A stretch of DNA of 9,060 nucleotides from Tannerella sp. (GCA_031277235.1 JAITMT010000396.1:1-9060); one strand, 5' to 3'; counted from the stretch's first letter, positions 1 through 6,630 are shown. Notes: generated by a model from the letters alone, not told the origin. A program made the numbers and translations.

Positions 1-48
1 TGACATGTTTTCTACCAATATCCTGTCCCTAACGGGACATTGATGTCA
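1..48. repeat. Short inverted-repeat element with stem-loop
   Basis: The ends (1-6 TGACAT, 43-48 ATGTCA) are inverted repeats. Inside lies a perfect 6-bp stem, TGTCCC 24-29 and GGGACA 34-39, with loop TAAC. The sequence TTTCTACC just left of the hairpin recurs at 193-201 in front of another TAAC-loop hairpin, so this looks like one unit of a dispersed repeat family. No coding tail is visible here. The family and its function are unknown to me. Confidence 0.5.
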
Positions 49-110
49 ACGTTATTCAATTTTTAGAACGCATTTTCAAATTTTTCAAACCCTCATTTTT
101 TACACCCCAC

Positions 111-227
111 CCGTTGGGAATATCGCTCGGTAGAAAATGTATCCCATTGTTGGTTGCATTCCATACGGAATGCATCCTGTTGGGTGGATGACTTTTCTAC
201 CGAGCGATACATTCCTAACGGAATGCC
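111..227. repeat. Large imperfect palindrome containing two micro-hairpins
   Basis: A perfect 17-bp inverted repeat (121-137 and 193-209) extends outward to about 111 and 221 with a 2-nt indel and one mismatch. It continues inward imperfectly to a central 8-bp stem at 155-162/167-174 with loop ATAC. The whole stretch could fold into one long hairpin of about 110 nt. The right end (210-225) is a further stem-loop, CATTCC-TAAC-GGAATG. No protein is encoded. It fits a non-coding dispersed palindromic repeat or a transcribed structured RNA; the sequence alone does not decide which. Confidence 0.7.
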
Positions 228-250
228 AAAATAATGACAATTTATCAGAG

Positions 251-326
251 AACTTAGCAGCCCTGCCTCCGAAGGAGGGGTATTACGTCGAATAAATTTC
301 CCTCCCGGGAGCAGGGCTGTCAAGTT
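251..326. repeat. Inverted-repeat element R1
   Basis: The two ends, 251-266 and 311-326, are inverted repeats matching at 14 of 16 positions. The core 261-310 (CCCTGCCTCCGAAGGAG... to ...CCTCCCGGGA) is repeated in direct orientation at 569-620 with one 2-nt indel and one substitution. CTCC-GAA-GGAG within it is a small hairpin. It appears to be a complete copy of a non-coding repeat. No open frame within it is convincing. Confidence 0.7.
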
Positions 327-382
327 CTAAAATTATATTTGTATTTCAAACCTCATTTTCACCTAATTTAATAAACAGGACG

Positions 383-513
383 ACCTCAGTAGTAGAAGCC
401 GAAAGATTATCCCCGCCGTCACCTCATTACCCCATTTATGTTGGTTTTTGCCGTCATCAATTGAATGAGGTAATGAGGTTGAAATATGTGTTGTATTTGC
501 TTGCTACTGAGGT
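383..513. repeat. Nested inverted repeats in gene-free DNA
   Basis: An outer perfect 10-bp inverted repeat (383-392 ACCTCAGTAG, 504-513 CTACTGAGGT) encloses an inner perfect 11-bp one (421-431 ACCTCATTACC, 469-479 GGTAATGAGGT). Outer and inner arms both begin ACCTCA, so they may be related by duplication. It could be a structured RNA or a decayed small mobile repeat. Apart from the repeats listed between 1 and 702, I see nothing else in this gap. Confidence 0.5.
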
Positions 514-558
514 TTCTTTAGATCTGTAAATCAGGTTTTAATCCGGTCTCACAATTGG

Positions 559-640
559 AACTTGACAACCCTGCCTCCGAAGGAGAGGGGTATTACGTCG
601 AATAAATTCCCCTCCCGGGAGGGGTGTCCGCAGGACGGGG
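559..640. repeat. Element R2, second copy of R1 core with a different right end
   Basis: 559-620 matches 251-310 in direct orientation (AACTT end, CCCTGCCTCCGAAGGAG core, TATTACGTCGAATAAATT middle). After 620 the sequences diverge. R1 closes with its inverted end, whereas R2 continues into GGGGTGTCCGCAGGACGGGG. R2 is therefore a truncated or chimeric copy joined to other GC-rich repeat sequence. Confidence 0.65.
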
Positions 641-664
641 TGGTTAATTCCAATAACAACAAAA

Positions 665-690
665 AAAAAGAGGCTTCCACGATCCTCTTT
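665..690 (-). terminator. Rho-independent terminator of the DUF362/polyferredoxin operon
   Basis: Read on the minus strand, AAAGAGG (690-684) and CCTCTTT (673-667) form a 7-bp stem around a 10-nt loop, followed by a run of T ending at 661. It starts 13 nt past the stop codon of the polyferredoxin gene, as expected for an intrinsic terminator. Confidence 0.85.
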
Positions 691-702
691 CTTTTTTATT
701 TT

Positions 703-2280
703 TCAGAATCCGAAATCATCCACTTCCACCTCTTCGACTTCTTCGACTTTCGGCAGTTGGGCTATTTGATGTTCGGCATGGGCTATCACTACAATCGCAC
801 GGGCAGGACGGGCGGGACAAATGGACTCGCAGCCGCCGCAACCGATGCACAATTCCGGCTCTACTTTCGGAATCGTCAGCGTGTCAATGTACGGAATCAT
901 GTGAACAGCCTGTGTGGGACAGTGTTCTGAACATGCGCCACAGTCCGTGTTTTCCGTGGCGACAATACATTTATCCTTGTAGAAATTCGCGATTCCGGTC
1001 TGGATTTCTATTTTTTCTTCTGCCGTAATCGGCTTGATGGCGTCTGTCGGGCAGACGTCCGCGCAAATCGTACAGGTATAGTTGCAATAACTGTCAATGT
1101 ACGACATGTACGGTTTCAACGCATATCCCAAGCCATATTCCAACCCGGCAGGCAGCAATACGTGCGACGGACACTGCACCACGCACAGGTGGCAAGCCGT
1201 ACATAAATCCTTGAATCTGTTGATATTCAACGATCCGGGAGGGGTTATCGGCGCCGCTTTCTTCTCCGTTTTCTTCGTTGCCTGCGCGAGCGCTATCAGC
1301 GGAACACTGCTCATCAGCGTGGCGCTTGCCGCGATAAACGAGCGTCTGTCCACGCCGGTCGCCGGTTTGGGATTGATAATCTCCTGCTTTTTATTTTTGT
1401 TTTTTCGGGCTGCCGTAAACGCAAACTGGTATTTGATGGCGCTTTTGGTGCAGGAACTGTCGCAGTTGAAGCACGCTACGCAACGCGACATGTCCACCGT
1501 CATGTTCTTGGAATCAATGCACTCCGATTTACAGATTTTCGAGCAGGTTCCACACTGGTTGCACACATTTTCGTCGAACATGACGCGGAAAAACGAATAG
1601 CGCGAAACCAGACTCAGCAACGATCCCACGGGACAAAGCGTATTGCAGAACAAACGCCCCTTGAACCAGACCATTACAGAAAAAACAGCAAAAATGATAA
1701 TTCCGGCAATCAATGCGCCTGTCGCGATATTGATGGTTACATTATATAATGAATAAACTCCTGCCGAAGTCAGCGCTCCCGCCAGCAAATTGTTCATCCA
1801 GCCGACCAGGGGACGGAATATATTCGTGGCAATACGTCCGAAATTGCTGTACGGATCAAGCAACAGCGCCAGTTCTCCGCTTCCGAATATCGCCAAAACA
1901 GTCGTGAGCGCCAAAAGCCCGTATCGCAGTATGTTATGCGCTTTCGTATGCCGGAAACGGAACTTGCCGTTCTTTTTAGTCCTGCCGAAACGTCCGATTT
2001 TCAGGCGACCGATTCTCTCGAAAACATCCTGCAAGGTACCTGCGGGGCAAATAACGGAACAGTAAACGCGCCCGAAAACCAGTGTCAGCAAAAACAGCGC
2101 TATCAGAATAACCGTCGCTCCCGAAAATATGGCAGGAATCAGTTGAATTTCAAGCAAACCGTGCAATTGATTGGGTAAAGCGTCCCGAAAATCAACGAAA
2201 AACAGCAGTATGGGCACGAAAACAAGCGTTGCGAGCACAACCCTCACCGTTTTCAAAGTATTAACCGACTTTTTCTTCAT
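703..2280 (-). CDS. Membrane polyferredoxin, NapH-like plus NapG-like 4Fe-4S protein
   Basis: This 525-residue protein probably passes electrons between the membrane quinone pool and a periplasmic partner; the partner is not shown by the sequence. Hydrophobic segments lie near residues 12-29, 47-69, 117-141 and 185-205. Two membrane-edge CxxxCP motifs (C74/C78, C212/C216) are typical of NapH/NosR/CcoG-type proteins. Two [4Fe-4S] sets follow (C240-C243-C246-C250 and C267-C270-C273-C277). Residues 311-333 then show an internal DRRSF plus hydrophobic stretch resembling a Tat signal or anchor. The C-terminal part has four more clusters (C360-C370, C399-C410, C438-C454 region, C478-C488), as in NapG. 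The tail is acidic (EEVEEVEVDD). It lies 32 bp downstream of the DUF362 gene in one operon and ends at a strong terminator. No Shine-Dalgarno precedes the ATG. Family assignment is firm; the pathway is unknown. Confidence 0.9.
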   Translation of the reverse strand: MKKKSVNTLKTVRVVLATLVFVPILLFFVDFRDALPNQLHGLLEIQLIPAIFSGATVILIALFLLTLVFGRVYCSVICPAGTLQDVFERIGRLKIGRFGRTKKNGKFRFRHTKAHNILRYGLLALTTVLAIFGSGELALLLDPYSNFGRIATNIFRPLVGWMNNLLAGALTSAGVYSLYNVTINIATGALIAGIIIFAVFSVMVWFKGRLFCNTLCPVGSLLSLVSRYSFFRVMFDENVCNQCGTCSKICKSECIDSKNMTVDMSRCVACFNCDSSCTKSAIKYQFAFTAARKNKNKKQEIINPKPATGVDRRSFIAASATLMSSVPLIALAQATKKTEKKAAPITPPGSLNINRFKDLCTACHLCVVQCPSHVLLPAGLEYGLGYALKPYMSYIDSYCNYTCTICADVCPTDAIKPITAEEKIEIQTGIANFYKDKCIVATENTDCGACSEHCPTQAVHMIPYIDTLTIPKVEPELCIGCGGCESICPARPARAIVVIAHAEHQIAQLPKVEEVEEVEVDDFGF

Positions 2281-2312
2281 AAAATTACTGTTTCTGAAGT
2301 TTGGTATTTTCG

Positions 2313-3257
2313 TTAGATTTTAATTTTCTTAACGTTGATATTGTCAATTTTAGTCGTTCCCAGTTTGTGACTTTCGCCCATCGTGATGTGTTTTACGGCA
2401 ACCAAATCCAGTTTTTTCACCTGGTTAAAGAGTTGCAGTGCAGCCATATCGGTAGCGATAATGTCTTTGGAGGCGATCAGCGACTTGACCGTATTTACGT
2501 CTGCCGAACTCTTGCCCTGCGGACCGTTCTGGAACATCAGCCTGTAGGAATCCACGATGTTCAGCACCGGTTTTTTCTCCCACGTACACACGTCGGCGAT
2601 GCACTGTTGCAGGTCATTGGCATGGAAAAACCTTCTGTCCCAAACGATTCCGAGATAGTTTTTCATCGCGCACGTGAATTTTGCGCCGCCGTGATTTTTC
2701 AATACGGGCACGTTTATCCATGCGTCAGCCTCCATCAGAGCGTCATGTATTTTCGTGGATTTCAGCACTTTACCGTTAGGCAAGGACACCGTTTGGGTAA
2801 AATATCTTTCATCGTTCGCAGGCGCAATGACGCCGCCGGCTGCCTTCACAGCCGCTTCGATACCGCTTGCCGTGTAGCATTTCTTCCAGTCATCGCACGT
2901 GTGGTCGAAAACCGTTACCTTGGACGCTCCCGCCTGAAGACATTTCTTGACCAGCGCGCTGATTAACTGCGGATTCGTGGTAGCAGCCAATTCAGGCGCC
3001 CTGTCCCAGCCGATATTGGGTTTTATCACGATTTTCTGTCCTTTCTTGACGAACTGACCTATGCCTCCCAACGCTTCCAAAGCCTTGTCCAGCATCACTT
3101 CCGGCTCGCCGCCCATCACGGCGACCATGTCGGGAACTGCCTGTTCCACCAACACTTCGTTTGAAACCAAAGCAGCCTGCAAACCGTCAAATTTCAACGA
3201 TACAGCCGCTCCTGCGCCCATCATGGCGCCTATTTTGAAAAATTCTCTGCGTTTCAT
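2313..3257 (-). CDS. DUF362 domain protein with Tat-type signal
   Basis: This 314-residue protein is the first gene of the operon with the polyferredoxin. Its N-terminus (MKRREFFKIGAMMGAGAAVS) has a twin-arginine RREFF motif followed by a short hydrophobic stretch, so export or membrane attachment via Tat is likely. DUF362 hallmarks are visible: VIKPNIGW (77-84), VFDHTCDDW (116-124), INVPVLKNHGG (181-191) and CAMKNYLGIVWD (196-207). Cysteines 106, 121, 127, 196, 219 and 224 are scattered, and no ferredoxin CxxCxxCxxxC motif is present, unlike DUF362 proteins that carry their own clusters. The neighbouring polyferredoxin may supply the redox centres instead (inference). The biochemical role of DUF362 is not established to my knowledge. 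The leader is AT-rich without a Shine-Dalgarno sequence, and a TAnnTTTG promoter lies 26 nt upstream. Confidence 0.9.
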   Translation of the reverse strand: MKRREFFKIGAMMGAGAAVSLKFDGLQAALVSNEVLVEQAVPDMVAVMGGEPEVMLDKALEALGGIGQFVKKGQKIVIKPNIGWDRAPELAATTNPQLISALVKKCLQAGASKVTVFDHTCDDWKKCYTASGIEAAVKAAGGVIAPANDERYFTQTVSLPNGKVLKSTKIHDALMEADAWINVPVLKNHGGAKFTCAMKNYLGIVWDRRFFHANDLQQCIADVCTWEKKPVLNIVDSYRLMFQNGPQGKSSADVNTVKSLIASKDIIATDMAALQLFNQVKKLDLVAVKHITMGESHKLGTTKIDNINVKKIKI

Positions 3258-3282
3258 ATCTCATATTTTTTAAAATTCGGCT

Positions 3283-3313
3283 GCAAATGTAAGGAGTTTT
3301 TTTGATAATCAAA
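3283..3313 (-). promoter_or_regulatory. Bacteroidota-type promoter of the DUF362 operon
   Basis: On the minus strand a -7 box TACATTTG (3291-3284) fits TAnnTTTG. A TTTG (3313-3310) lies 18 nt further upstream as a -33 box. The predicted transcript starts a few bases downstream of 3284, giving a leader of roughly 20 nt. Confidence 0.7.
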
Positions 3314-3393
3314 AAGTTTAATTGTTAAAAATATATATAATTTAATGTGGAAATGTTAAAATACTATCAAATTAACATAAATAAGCCGGAAAT

Positions 3394-3491
3394 AGATGAA
3401 ATTGCCTGTATTTGGGAATGTTTGACGGAGTTATTGATGCGAATTCTTTTTCGGCGAAAAAGGCGCAACGAGGGGACGCTTTTTGTCTTGA
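3394..3491 (+). other. Segment resembling the promoter and 5' end of the methyltransferase-like gene
   Basis: This stretch resembles about 3988-4093, the promoter and first codons of the downstream 854-residue gene. Both contain ATGTTTGACG (3419-3428, 4013-4022), a TTATT(G/T)AT run, and then GAATT..CTTTTTCGGCGAA with a GGCG-rich tail. The downstream copy carries about 11 extra nt. From the ATG at 3419 the frame stays open for 29 codons and then stops. It could be a decayed duplicate of the gene start, or both could derive from one repeat. It is not a credible protein gene. The 64-codon frame 3347-3541, in a different phase, runs on into the adjacent repeat and is also unconvincing. Confidence 0.4.
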
Positions 3492-3603
3492 ACCGGGATT
3501 TTAGCAGGATTTTCAGGATTACCGGGATTGTTCCGCTTTGAGGATTGGAAGGATTGCAATCCTGTCCATCTTGTGAATCCTGTAAAAATCATGGTTCAGA
3601 CAA
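3483..3603. repeat. Imperfect palindromic element, about 120 bp
   Basis: The left arm 3483-3511 (TTGTCTTGAACC...CAGGATT) and right arm 3576-3603 (AATCCTG...GGTTCAGACAA) are imperfect inverted repeats. The interior carries several further AGGATT/AATCCT copies, including GGATTGCAATCC at 3551-3562. The stretch looks like a non-coding dispersed repeat. It begins inside the tail of the segment that resembles the next gene's start. Confidence 0.6.
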
Positions 3604-3620
3604 TTGTGTGGGGAATGTCC

Positions 3621-3683
3621 CGTAAGGGCGCACCTGCGTATGCGACCTGTTTTGTCAAGGCAGACACACAGGTCTGCCCTGAC
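3621..3683. repeat. Two abutting short repeats
   Basis: 3621-3647 is a 27-nt copy (4 mismatches) of the left arm of the element at 3866-3929 (CGTA(A/G)GGGCGCACCTGCGT). Next to it, 3654-3665 (GTCAAGGCAGAC) and 3672-3683 (GTCTGCCCTGAC) form an inverted repeat with one mismatch and a 6-nt spacer. Confidence 0.55.
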
Positions 3684-3709
3684 TACGGAGATTACATCTC
3701 TCCCTAAAT

Positions 3710-3755
3710 CCCTCCCCAAAAGGGAGGGACTTCTCCCCTCTCTTTTGGAGAGGGG
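3710..3755. repeat. Twin GC-rich hairpins
   Basis: CCCTCCC (3710-3716) pairs with GGGAGGG (3722-3728) around CAAAA. CCCCTCTC (3735-3742) pairs with GAGAGGGG (3748-3755) around TTTTG. The two stem-loops are 6 nt apart and are followed by TTGGGGGTGAGG. The pattern resembles purine/pyrimidine-rich intergenic repeats I associate with Bacteroidota genomes (recollection, not searched). Confidence 0.6.
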
Positions 3756-3774
3756 TTGGGGGTGAGGTGATATT

Positions 3775-3809
3775 GAATCCTACGGATTCCGTGCAATCCG
3801 AACGGATTG
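3775..3809. repeat. Two tandem micro-hairpins
   Basis: GAATCC-TAC-GGATTC (3775-3789) and CAATCC-GAAC-GGATTG (3794-3809) are perfect 6-bp stems 4 nt apart. They share the CC-loop-GG design, with a loop ending in AC, seen at 24-39, 155-174 and 210-225. Confidence 0.55.
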
Positions 3810-3865
3810 AATGTGCTGTACCCCCCAATGATGCGAAGCAATTCGGGGTGAAAACGGGGGCGTTC

Positions 3866-3929
3866 CGTAGGGGCGCACCTGCGTGTGCACCCCGTCTCTA
3901 CATATCGAGCGTATGCCATACGCCCCTAC
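3866..3929. repeat. GTAGGGGCG inverted-repeat element
   Basis: Perfect 9-bp ends, GTAGGGGCG (3867-3875) and CGCCCCTAC (3921-3929), bracket two inner hairpins: an imperfect GGGCGCAC/GTGCACCC near 3871-3892 and GCGTATG/CATACGC at 3909-3923. A partial copy of its left arm lies at 3621-3647. It is non-coding and appears complete. Confidence 0.65.
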
Positions 3930-3976
3930 CGAAAATCTCCTTTTCCATCATATTTTGATGCGGTTATCCTGTAAAA

Positions 3977-6541
3977 ATGCTAAAAGTGAATAAAATTCCT
4001 TATTTTTGCGGTATGTTTGACGAATTTATTTATACGGATTTGCGGGAATTTCTTTTCGGCGAAGAGGCGGAAAGGGAAAGTTTGTCATTCTTGGAGGTCA
4101 TTGAGAAAATCAATTCCTATCAATGCCGCCCGGAATTACGCGTCGGTATTATTTATCAGACAATCAGCAAATTGCTGGATGATATTTCGGAAAAACCGGA
4201 TACGCCGTTTTTTCTCGATTCATACCTCTGTCGCGAAATTGTCAGAAGCGCCGTTCTCCGAAAATTCAGTAACCTGTTCGGAAGTGAATATTCTGATATC
4301 CAGTCGCTTTCCTACAAGTTGGGAGATAATGTTACGGAAGCCGTTGATGTATTCAATTCGTTGAAAATCTGTAATCCTGCTGTTGGCGACGGCAGTTTGA
4401 TGTGTATTCTTTTAGACGAAACGGTCGCGCTGAAATCGCAAATCGGCATTCTGACCGACCGTGTGGGTAATCCGCTGTTTCGCTACAAGGTTATGACGGG
4501 TGAAAACGGACTCGTAGTCCTTGATAAAAAGGAGTTTAAGTTGATTGAACTGGACGGAACAACCGAAGAAGCCCGATATATTCAGGAAAGTCTGTTTTAT
4601 GAAAAGATTATCTTGCTGAAAAACAGCCTGTTCGGAACGGAATACGATTCCAAAAACGTATTAATCGCCAAACTGCGTCTATGGCTGAATATGATTGTTT
4701 CGCTACGGGGTATGAAAAATATTGATTTACAGCCTGTTGAAGCGAATATTTTATGTGGCGACGCACTCGTCAGCCGGTTTACGCTGAAAGACGATTTGCT
4801 CGAAGGATTGCGCAATATCAATCAATCGGTATATGATTACAAGCGTCTTGCGGAAAAAATTAAAGCCGTTTACAATTTGGACGATCATCACTATCTGTCT
4901 GAATTGATGACACTTATCAAAAACCGCCTGATCGAAGGAATCGGCTGGTACAGCAAGGATACGGAGGAACTGACGCGGCTGCGAAAGGAAATCGCCGGTC
5001 TGCTGATGCCCGGACTGTTCCCGCTCACCGAAAAAGAGACAAAACTGCGGAACGAGAAAGTGTTGCAACTGCATAACCAAATCAAAAAACAGGAACAGAA
5101 TTTGACCTTATTCCGTCATCATCAGGCATTTGACAAATCCATCGAATGGCGTTACGATTTTCCGGAACTACTTGATATGAAGGGCAATTTCACCGGTTTC
5201 GACGCCCTCGTCGGCGAACTTCCGTACGCTTCGATTCAGGGGATTGGAGACGACAATGCAAATATTTATAAACGGATGAATTACAAGGTTTTCAAACGCA
5301 CGGGATACATTTCCGACCTGTATTGTGAACTGGCTAACCGTCTGCTCGTTCATGGTGGAAAATTCGTCTTTCTGATGCCTTCAAACTGGCGCAGGGACGA
5401 CAGAAATTCCAGACTGGGAGAATACCTCAGCGCCGAAATGAATCCCCTGCAAATCATTGTGTTGGACTCGTCGGACAAATGCGCCGTAACAGCGCAAAAA
5501 GACCTGAACCGCCATCATACCATGAGCGTCTCCATTGATAAAACTTATGACAGTAAAATTGTTGATATTGAGACTTATATCAAACAAAATTCCAAATATG
5601 CCGTTCATCTGAGCGAAAACATCAGCCTGGCTACCGAAGCGACGACCCGTGAAATTATCAGTTCCAATGTCGAATACCTGAGCATTCGCCGGAAAATCAA
5701 GCAAACCGGCTTATACATAAAGAATTGGGACGTAAATATCCATTCGGGCATTACGACCGGATTCGACGACGCTTTCCTTTTGAACCGGGAAGAAAAAGAA
5801 ACGTTGATTCATCTTGATTACAAAAATACGAGCATCATAAAGCCTTTACTGTCAAGTAATAAAATTCACCGTTACAGCAAGGAACAACCCGAAAAATGGA
5901 TATTGTACATTCCCTGGCATTTTCCGTTGCAGTTTGACAATACCATCACATCGGCTTCCGAGCGCGCCGAAACCCGATTCGGACTGCAATATCCTGATAT
6001 TTACGCACATCTGTCGAAATTCAAAAAGCCTCTCTCCCTGCGTAACGCGATGGAAATAGGGATTGGTTTCGAGTGGTACGCCCTGCAACAAACGGGCGCG
6101 GGTAATAACAGCGACCCTTTCACCGACCAGAAAATCGTATGGAAGAAAAAGTCACCTACCTATGACTTTATCATTGATTATGAGGGCTGCGCGGTGCTCG
6201 AAGACAGTTGTTTCATGACGGGACAGCACTTGAAATTCCTGCTCGGCGTGTTCAATTCCTCGATGGGTAAATTCATGATTCATGACCTGGCGTATTCGTT
6301 AAAAAATGAAAATCAGGATATTACATCCGTTTTGGAATCAATTTCCGTGCCTGTCCCTGACAGTAAATCGGAATCCGACCTTATTTCGCTGGTAAACAGA
6401 CGTATATCTCAAAACGAAAATTCCACCGAAGCGCTCGATACAGACCACCGAATTGACAGTCTCGTATATGAACTTTACGGCTTGTCGGAAGAAGAGAAAA
6501 ATTTCATTGCAACTTACTTGCTGTCAATTGATAAGGCATAA
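3977..6541 (+). CDS. Orphan type IIG-like adenine methyltransferase homolog, degenerate motif IV
   Basis: The 854 residues follow the layout of Eco57I-like type IIG restriction-modification proteins. SAM-binding motif I is NPAVGDGSL (133-141), then FGTEYD (219-224, acidic E222) and CGDAL (260-264). A helical insert (about 300-400) precedes FDALVGELPY (408-417). The recognition part opens with GITTGFDDAF (591-600) and includes a TaqI_C-like section (about 718-770, CFMTGQHLKFLLGVFNSS). Active relatives have (N/D)PPY at motif IV; here it is E414-L-P-Y, so amino-methyl transfer is doubtful while SAM and DNA binding may remain (inference). The N-terminus starts just before the methyltransferase core, without a nuclease domain and without the usual TPREIV form (here LDSYLCREIV). 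No restriction partner is nearby. The frame is intact, which suggests selection rather than decay. The start could be 4013, giving 842 residues. Confidence 0.85.
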   Translation: MLKVNKIPYFCGMFDEFIYTDLREFLFGEEAERESLSFLEVIEKINSYQCRPELRVGIIYQTISKLLDDISEKPDTPFFLDSYLCREIVRSAVLRKFSNLFGSEYSDIQSLSYKLGDNVTEAVDVFNSLKICNPAVGDGSLMCILLDETVALKSQIGILTDRVGNPLFRYKVMTGENGLVVLDKKEFKLIELDGTTEEARYIQESLFYEKIILLKNSLFGTEYDSKNVLIAKLRLWLNMIVSLRGMKNIDLQPVEANILCGDALVSRFTLKDDLLEGLRNINQSVYDYKRLAEKIKAVYNLDDHHYLSELMTLIKNRLIEGIGWYSKDTEELTRLRKEIAGLLMPGLFPLTEKETKLRNEKVLQLHNQIKKQEQNLTLFRHHQAFDKSIEWRYDFPELLDMKGNFTGFDALVGELPYASIQGIGDDNANIYKRMNYKVFKRTGYISDLYCELANRLLVHGGKFVFLMPSNWRRDDRNSRLGEYLSAEMNPLQIIVLDSSDKCAVTAQKDLNRHHTMSVSIDKTYDSKIVDIETYIKQNSKYAVHLSENISLATEATTREIISSNVEYLSIRRKIKQTGLYIKNWDVNIHSGITTGFDDAFLLNREEKETLIHLDYKNTSIIKPLLSSNKIHRYSKEQPEKWILYIPWHFPLQFDNTITSASERAETRFGLQYPDIYAHLSKFKKPLSLRNAMEIGIGFEWYALQQTGAGNNSDPFTDQKIVWKKKSPTYDFIIDYEGCAVLEDSCFMTGQHLKFLLGVFNSSMGKFMIHDLAYSLKNENQDITSVLESISVPVPDSKSESDLISLVNRRISQNENSTEALDTDHRIDSLVYELYGLSEEEKNFIATYLLSIDKA
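4001..4008 (+). promoter_or_regulatory. Putative -7 box of the methyltransferase-like gene
   Basis: TATTTTTG fits TAnnTTTG but lies only 4 nt before the ATG at 4013 and inside the longer reading frame from 3977. I see no TTTG/TTG -33 box at the usual spacing. If used, the transcript would be nearly leaderless and start codon 4013 would apply. Confidence 0.4.
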
Positions 6542-6601
6542 TGATTACCCGGATATTTTTCTTTCTTATCAAACATCAATCTCCATTCAAAATCAATGTT
6601 G

Positions 6602-6609
6602 TAACTTTG
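6602..6609 (+). promoter_or_regulatory. Bacteroidota-type -7 box upstream of the nuclease gene
   Basis: TAACTTTG matches TAnnTTTG exactly and lies 21 nt before the ATG at 6631. No clear -33 box is seen. It suggests the nuclease is transcribed separately from the methyltransferase-like gene 89 bp upstream. Confidence 0.6.
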
Positions 6610-6630
6610 CAGCGTTAAAATCAATTTGTT

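Noticed and set aside
93..323. 76-codon minus-strand open frame
   Set aside because: It runs through the large palindrome and element R1, so its codons are repeat sequence.
251..620. Possible CRISPR array from the direct repeats R1 and R2
   Set aside because: Only two copies exist, about 300 bp apart, with no regular spacers and no cas gene.
562..930. 122-codon plus-strand open frame
   Set aside because: It starts in repeat R2, crosses the terminator and then runs antisense to the polyferredoxin gene.
1097..1600. 167-codon plus-strand open frame with hydrophobic stretches
   Set aside because: It is antisense to the polyferredoxin gene; the hydrophobicity mirrors the opposite strand.
2301..2966. 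221-codon plus-strand open frame
   Set aside because: It lies entirely antisense to the well-supported DUF362 gene and its protein shows no recognisable motif.
3347..3541. 64-codon plus-strand open frame
   Set aside because: Its second half is made of the palindromic repeat at 3483-3603, and it is in a different phase from the ATG that resembles the next gene's start.
3704..3958. Overlapping small open frames on both strands
   Set aside because: They are formed by GC-rich hairpin repeats and have no coherent protein features.
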